Positions 6,278 through 8,768 of a stretch of 8,768 bases of DNA are shown here, piece by piece. Below the pieces are notes generated by a model, which was given only the letters and a program-made list of their open reading frames with translations, had not been told where the DNA came from and did not search any database. The translations under genes and the position numbers were made by a program. Each line of letters opens with the position of its first letter. Position 1 is the stretch's first letter. The DNA is taken from assembly GCA_027327685.1 (NCBI GenBank), contig DAHVYL010000020.1, positions 1-8,768 on the forward strand, given 5' to 3'. The stretch is from Candidatus Woesebacteria bacterium (GTDB lineage: Bacteria; Patescibacteriota; Microgenomatia; UBA8517).

Positions 6278-6285
6278 GGCGCAAC

Positions 6286-6699
6286 ATGAGGAATAAATGG
6301 ATTATTGGAATAATTGCGGTTGTGGTGCTAGCAGGCGGTTTGTTTTTATTGAGTAGAAGCCCTTCTCCCTCCTCCACTCCGGAATCTCCCACTTCGACCC
6401 CTGAGGTAGCAGTAGAGGCTGCAACAAATGAACAAAATATTATTACTCTCACACAAAGGGGTTTTTCTCCGATGGTAACCACCATCAAGGCGGGTGCAAC
6501 GGTTACCTGGGAAAATAAAAGCGGTAAAGTTGCCACAATAAATTCAGACCCGCACCCTGCGCATACAAATTACCCCCCACTTAACCTGGACAACTTCTCC
6601 GACGGAGGAAGTCTTAATCTGACATTTGGTAAACCCGGTACCTACGGCTATCACAATCACCTCAATCCAAGCATGACAGGGGTTATTATAGTCGAATAG
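6286..6699 (+). CDS. Membrane-anchored cupredoxin-like protein lacking the Cys ligand
   Basis: 137 residues. An N-terminal hydrophobic helix (about 5-22) without a lipobox Cys anchors or exports the protein. A Ser/Pro/Thr-rich linker (24-40) leads to a cupredoxin beta-sandwich (about 50-137) with FSPMVTTIKAGATVTWENKS and the final strand GVIIV. In ordinary type 1 copper proteins the last loop reads Y-x-C-x2-H-x2-M. Here it is YHNHLNPSM (122-130), with Asn at the Cys place and Asn at the His place. Met130 and the extra histidines H90, H93, H123 and H125 remain. A blue-copper electron carrier is therefore unlikely. Copper binding by His/Met, or a structural role outside the membrane, is more plausible. 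Similar HxHLNP loops occur in other cell-surface cupredoxin-like proteins. A terminator follows. Confidence 0.88.
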   Translation: MRNKWIIGIIAVVVLAGGLFLLSRSPSPSSTPESPTSTPEVAVEAATNEQNIITLTQRGFSPMVTTIKAGATVTWENKSGKVATINSDPHPAHTNYPPLNLDNFSDGGSLNLTFGKPGTYGYHNHLNPSMTGVIIVE

Positions 6700-6720
6700 T
6701 TTGTCAAAATAATCGACGGG

Positions 6721-6760
6721 AAACTCAACAACTTCGGGGTCCGAGGAAAACTGAGTTTTT
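6721..6760 (+). terminator. Rho-independent terminator after the cupredoxin gene
   Basis: An outer stem AAACTCA (6721-6727) pairs with TGAGTTT (6752-6758). An inner stem CTTCGG (6732-6737) pairs with CCGAGG (6741-6746) with one G-U. A T-run reaches 6760 and runs into the stop codon of the convergent gene. The minus-strand orientation lacks a good T-run. Confidence 0.65.
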
Positions 6761-7247
6761 ACTCACTGAAGTGTTCCAAAACAGTTTTTACTATCAAAAA
6801 AACCGGCATTGCAAAGACTGCCCCCCAAACTCCAAAAAAGATAGTTCCCAACAAAGTGACCAAAAATACTACCAGTGGGTTGATTTTATTTGTTTTACCC
6901 AAAAAGAGCGGGGCCAAAAATAAATCTACGAGTTTATTGAGCAGGACAAAAATTGCCAAAACAACAATCCCCTCAATAATGGAGGGTGTGTTTTGCAGGA
7001 AAACTACTTGATCAAAAACCGCAACAAGAGCGGCTATAACTGTGGCAACAAGTATTCCAAAATTAGGAATTGCAGATAAAACTCCGGTTAAAATAGCCAA
7101 AACCAAAGCATACTTCAGATTAAGCAGAGTGAGTATTCCCCAAGTGGCCAAGCCCACCATAACCATTAAAATAAACTGTGTTGTAAAATAGTTAATCAGG
7201 ACTTTTCTTATTTTCTCTCCTAGTGTTCGTGGAGTATTTTTTTTCAT
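6759..7247 (-). CDS. Half-length AI-2E family (PerM-like) membrane protein
   Basis: 162 residues, matching only the C-terminal half of AI-2E family transporters, which are usually 330-380 residues. Conserved parts are present: the amphipathic lead-in GEKIRKVLINYFTTQFIL, the re-entrant motif LSAIPNFGILVA (about 57-68), and the closing INPLVVFLVTLLGTIFFGVWG (about 122-142) with MPVFLIVKTV. Four to five hydrophobic helices are visible. The N-terminal half is absent, and neither strand encodes it nearby. A TATAAT box ends 9 nt before the ATG, so the short form has its own promoter and start. That argues for a genuine short protein over a fresh truncation. Family members are linked to export of signalling molecules or ions, but the substrate cannot be told here. 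Confidence 0.82.
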   Translation of the reverse strand: MKKNTPRTLGEKIRKVLINYFTTQFILMVMVGLATWGILTLLNLKYALVLAILTGVLSAIPNFGILVATVIAALVAVFDQVVFLQNTPSIIEGIVVLAIFVLLNKLVDLFLAPLFLGKTNKINPLVVFLVTLLGTIFFGVWGAVFAMPVFLIVKTVLEHFSE

Positions 7248-7256
7248 TATCTTTAA

Positions 7257-7262
7257 ATTATA
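7257..7262 (-). promoter_or_regulatory. -10 box for the AI-2E family gene
   Basis: TATAAT on the minus strand ends 9 nt before ATG 7247, predicting a leader of about 0-3 nt. There is no Shine-Dalgarno and no clear -35 box. Confidence 0.45.
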
Positions 7263-7310
7263 CTACTAAAACTTGTCTAAGTAATTCCAATGTGGTCATG
7301 CAATTAGCTA

Positions 7311-7329
7311 TATAATTTGGCTATATTAA
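7311..7329 (+). promoter_or_regulatory. -10 box region for the DUF167 gene
   Basis: TATAAT (7311-7316) and a second AT-rich box, TATATT/TATTAA (7322-7329), precede ATG 7337. The first gives a leader of about 13 nt, the second an almost leaderless mRNA. Only A-rich sequence precedes the ATG, with no Shine-Dalgarno. Confidence 0.4.
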
Positions 7330-7336
7330 AAAAACA

Positions 7337-7555
7337 ATGAAATTATCAATAATCGCCCATCCAAATTCAAAAAATCCAAGAATCGAAAAAGATTTATTAG
7401 GAGCCATTCATGTTTATGTAAATGCTCCCCCGCTGGAAGGAAAGGCTAATAAAGCGGCAGTTGATGCTCTGGCAAAACATTTTAGGGTAAGCCGTGGAAA
7501 AGTGGTTCTCCTGCGGGGCGAAAAATCAAAGAATAAAGTGTTTGAAATAGGCTGA
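7337..7555 (+). CDS. DUF167 (YggU) family protein
   Basis: 72 residues, close to the usual 75-100 of this family. The diagnostic pattern is clear: P-N-S-K at residues 9-12, HVYVNAPPLEGKANKAAVDAL (about 25-45), then a short helix, VSRGKVVLLRGEKSKNKVFEI, and the end. These small cytoplasmic proteins have one known alpha/beta fold. Their role is not established, and they are found in bacteria, archaea and eukaryotes. The gene stands alone: divergent from the AI-2E gene and convergent with the acidic hypothetical, whose stop lies 15 bp beyond. Confidence 0.93.
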   Translation: MKLSIIAHPNSKNPRIEKDLLGAIHVYVNAPPLEGKANKAAVDALAKHFRVSRGKVVLLRGEKSKNKVFEIG

Positions 7556-7570
7556 AATCTCCTTGGCAAA

Positions 7571-7834
7571 TTATGGCTTTTTAGATGGGTCGATTTCCAA
7601 ATTTACATCTTTTAACCCTTTAATTTCAATGTCCAGCTCAACCAATCTTTTTATTTCAATATCTAATTCATTGTCTAACAATTCGGCAACACTGATATAT
7701 GAAGGGCTATTATCTTCTGGCTCAGATATAACCTCAGGTGCCTCTACCTCATCGCCCCACTGAAACGATCTTTCCTGCCCCTCTATTTCAGATATTAAGA
7801 AAGGTTCTTGGATATGTTGTTCGTTCTCCGTCAT
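7571..7834 (-). CDS. Small acidic hypothetical protein with short internal repeats
   Basis: 87 residues, strongly acidic and with no membrane segment. The first half is Glu/Ser/Pro-rich and probably disordered (residues 1-44). The second half contains a degenerate repeat of about 10-12 residues: NELDIEIKRL, VELDIEIKGL, DVNLEI, ending DPSKKP. The alternation of hydrophobic and charged residues suggests stacked beta strands or an amphipathic structure. I recognise no family. A TATCAT box 9 nt before the ATG could be its -10 element. It lies downstream of tRNA-Asn on the same strand, 82 bp from the tRNA 3' end. A chance open frame is possible but the repeat and composition favour a real gene. 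Confidence 0.5.
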   Translation of the reverse strand: MTENEQHIQEPFLISEIEGQERSFQWGDEVEAPEVISEPEDNSPSYISVAELLDNELDIEIKRLVELDIEIKGLKDVNLEIDPSKKP

Positions 7835-7916
7835 ACGAACAGGATGATATCATTGCCTGAAACAGGAATCAAACTCTAAAACAAAACATCATCTCTCTTA
7901 TTTGACTACACCAGTC

Positions 7917-8170
7917 TGGCTCCCCGGGCTGGATTCGGACCAGCGACCTCATTCTTACAGAAACCCTCTTGTTACCAAAAGGCCTGGACTATCTCATCAC
8001 CCATGAGAGGGTGTCAGGTATATAGTCTCTACACATTTACACTTAAAGTGATTTAGCTCGGGATTGACCTTAAAAGGTGTTCCCCGAATTAGCCTGATTT
8101 GTCATTTCAAATTACTTTGAAAAGCTGCCTTCCTCGACAGGAATTTGCTCTACCATTGAGCTACAGGGGA
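7917..8170 (-). tRNA. tRNA-Asn(GUU) interrupted by a group I intron in the anticodon
   Basis: The exons are 8170-8137 (34 nt) and 7957-7917 (41 nt, with encoded CCA). Joined, they give a full cloverleaf: acceptor TCCCCTG/CCGGGGA with discriminator G; D arm GCTC-AATGGTA-GAGC; anticodon arm AATTC-CTGTTAA-GAATG; T arm GCTGG-TCCGAAT-CCAGC. The loop CU-GUU-AA, the G discriminator and the TCC..CTG acceptor start match E. coli-type tRNA-Asn. The intron separates anticodon bases 35 and 36, so unspliced RNA cannot decode. Oddities are a U6-C67 mismatch, A27-G43 opposed, and C instead of the nearly invariant U at position 55. The other reading, joining to CTTGTAA (Thr, UGU), would need an intron not ending in G and lacks the P1 wobble, so it is disfavoured. 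Confidence 0.85.
7958..8136 (-). ncRNA. Group I self-splicing intron, 179 nt, no internal ORF
   Basis: All core helices can be drawn. P1 pairs exon CTGT plus C8136 (8140-8136) with GGCAG (8129-8125), with the required U-G wobble at the 5' splice site. P2 is TTTCAAA/TTTGAAA with a GUAA tetraloop (8122-8105). P3 is TCAGG (8097-8093) with CCTGA (8018-8014). P4 is TCGGG (8087-8083) with CCCGA (8062-8058). P5 is ACCT/AGGT (8078-8067). P6 lies around CACTTTAAGTG. P7 is GACTAT (8027-8022) with ATAGTC (7992-7987). P8 is CACCC/GGGTG (8013-7998). The AGAGACTATA and ATAGTCC strings are the classic R and S elements. The intron ends in G, as required. It resembles the small tRNA introns of cyanobacteria (IC3-like). 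Confidence 0.92.
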
Positions 8171-8187
8171 TTATTAATGAACGACTG

Positions 8188-8196
8188 ATTATATCA
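8188..8196 (-). promoter_or_regulatory. Extended -10 promoter of tRNA-Asn
   Basis: TGATATAAT reads 8196-8188 on the minus strand, 17 nt before the tRNA 5' end, so RNA would start near 8180. The TGA of this element is also the stop codon of the HNH gene. Confidence 0.55.
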
Positions 8197-8529
8197 AAGA
8201 TTGAGCTTAACTGGAAGTTCCACTAATCCCCAATGGATTTCTCTGTGACAATTTGAGCATACCAAAATACATTTATTTAATTCGTTCTTAATTTCATTCC
8301 AAGAATGTGTATATCCATCATTCCCCATTGTGAATTTTTTGACTCCTTTAACATGATGTAAATCTAATGCACCTACACATTTGTTATAACCACAAATTTG
8401 GCATTTTCCACCCTTGTAATTGATTGCCAATATTTTAATCTTTCTTCTTCTTTTTGTTACAGCATGTATCAAATATTCAGCTCTGTCTCTGTAGGTTCTA
8501 GTCTCCTTCTTTCGGGTTTTATTGGGCAT
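8194..8529 (-). CDS. Free-standing HNH endonuclease
   Basis: 111 residues. A very basic N-terminal helix region (1-35, with RDRAEYLIHAVTKRRRK) precedes an HNH nuclease domain with a structural zinc site. The domain has C43-x2-C46, the LHH motif (57-59), Asn85 before KCILVC, and C91-x2-C94-H95 with H99. The His of LHH, Asn85 and H95 would be the metal and catalytic residues. Members of this family occur as stand-alone homing or phage-type nucleases. The gene ends 23 bp before the intron-split tRNA-Asn on the same strand, so it may be the mobility enzyme of the intron, living outside it. A nuclease from a decayed mobile element is the alternative. A TTTAAT box (8542-8537) lies 7 nt before its ATG, with no Shine-Dalgarno. 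Confidence 0.88.
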   Translation of the reverse strand: MPNKTRKKETRTYRDRAEYLIHAVTKRRRKIKILAINYKGGKCQICGYNKCVGALDLHHVKGVKKFTMGNDGYTHSWNEIKNELNKCILVCSNCHREIHWGLVELPVKLNL

Positions 8530-8605
8530 AATTAAGATTAAACCCTTTAGAACCTGGTGTCAATTATTCTTCTAAAGTTGAAGTGTCTCCCGCGTCTCCT
8601 CCAGT

Positions 8606-8768
8606 TTATCTTACCCTCAAAACCGTTCTCATTATCTTTGCGCTTCTGGTTTTTGGAAGTTTATCTACAAAGACAATTTTTTCAGGACGTCCGTGTTTAC
8701 CATAAGTGTTGCCAACATGTTCACCTATTTCAAAAGACAAACCTTCGTTTGGATTCTCCCCTTTCATC
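8606..8768 (-). CDS. acs: Acetyl-CoA synthetase-like protein, C-terminal fragment at window edge
   Basis: The last 53 residues and TAA stop of a gene that enters from the right edge; the 5' part is outside the window. The tail holds KIVFVDKLPKTRSAKIMRTV, which aligns with the A10 motif PKTRSGKIMRR of AMP-forming acetyl-CoA synthetases. The Lys of AKIM corresponds to the catalytic Lys (609 in Salmonella Acs), which is also the regulatory acetylation site. The Gly normally just before this Lys is Ala here. The protein would make acetyl-CoA from acetate, ATP and CoA, but another acyl-CoA synthetase of the same fold cannot be excluded from the tail alone. The ATG at 8767 is taken as an internal Met. 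The HNH gene starts 76 bp downstream on the same strand. Confidence 0.75.
   Translation of the reverse strand, partial: MKGENPNEGLSFEIGEHVGNTYGKHGRPEKIVFVDKLPKTRSAKIMRTVLRVR

Noticed and set aside
7951..8145. Reading the split tRNA as Thr (UGU)
   Set aside because: This needs joining after CT to TGTAA; the intron would then end in C rather than G and the P1 U-G wobble is lost. The G discriminator also favours Asn.

Overview
The window looks like a piece of a Patescibacteria (Candidate Phyla Radiation) genome, probably of the Microgenomates kind. The evidence is indirect. There are many very small genes packed on both strands, a Gly/Arg-rich protein with a C-x2-C-x17-C-x2-C zinc knuckle, a -10 box sitting a few bases before many start codons, and a group I intron in a tRNA gene. 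No rRNA or other strict marker is present, so the assignment is an inference. No CRISPR array, insertion sequence or prophage was seen.

Left part (1-1915): two small membrane-anchored proteins lie on the minus strand. A divergent promoter region follows, whose plus-strand transcript begins with a compact cobalamin (B12) riboswitch at about 826-947. Its 3' end overlaps the start codon of an unrecognised 319-residue zinc-ribbon protein. This is the most interesting unit in the window.

Centre (1916-5403): a minus-strand operon reads epmA (EF-P lysyl-transferase), efp (elongation factor P with Lys34 in the modification loop) and a LctP-type permease. It diverges, across only 20 bp, from a small SET-domain lysine methyltransferase. 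EpmA and EF-P are enzyme and substrate. The permease appears to share their transcript.

Right-centre (5404-7834): short, mostly single genes. They are a CxxC-x17-CxxC zinc protein, a PCD-family protein lacking one active-site His, a cupredoxin without the copper-ligand Cys, a half-length AI-2E family membrane protein, a DUF167/YggU protein and a small acidic hypothetical. Divergent pairs share overlapping AT-rich -10 boxes so close to the start codons that leaderless or nearly leaderless mRNAs are expected.

Right end (7835-8768, all minus strand): the C-terminus of an acetyl-CoA synthetase-like enzyme runs off the window edge. It is followed by a free-standing HNH endonuclease and then a tRNA-Asn(GUU) gene. 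A 179-nt group I intron with a complete recognisable core splits the tRNA inside its anticodon. The HNH gene ends 23 bp before the tRNA and is a candidate mobility partner of the intron.

All structures and alignments were made by eye.
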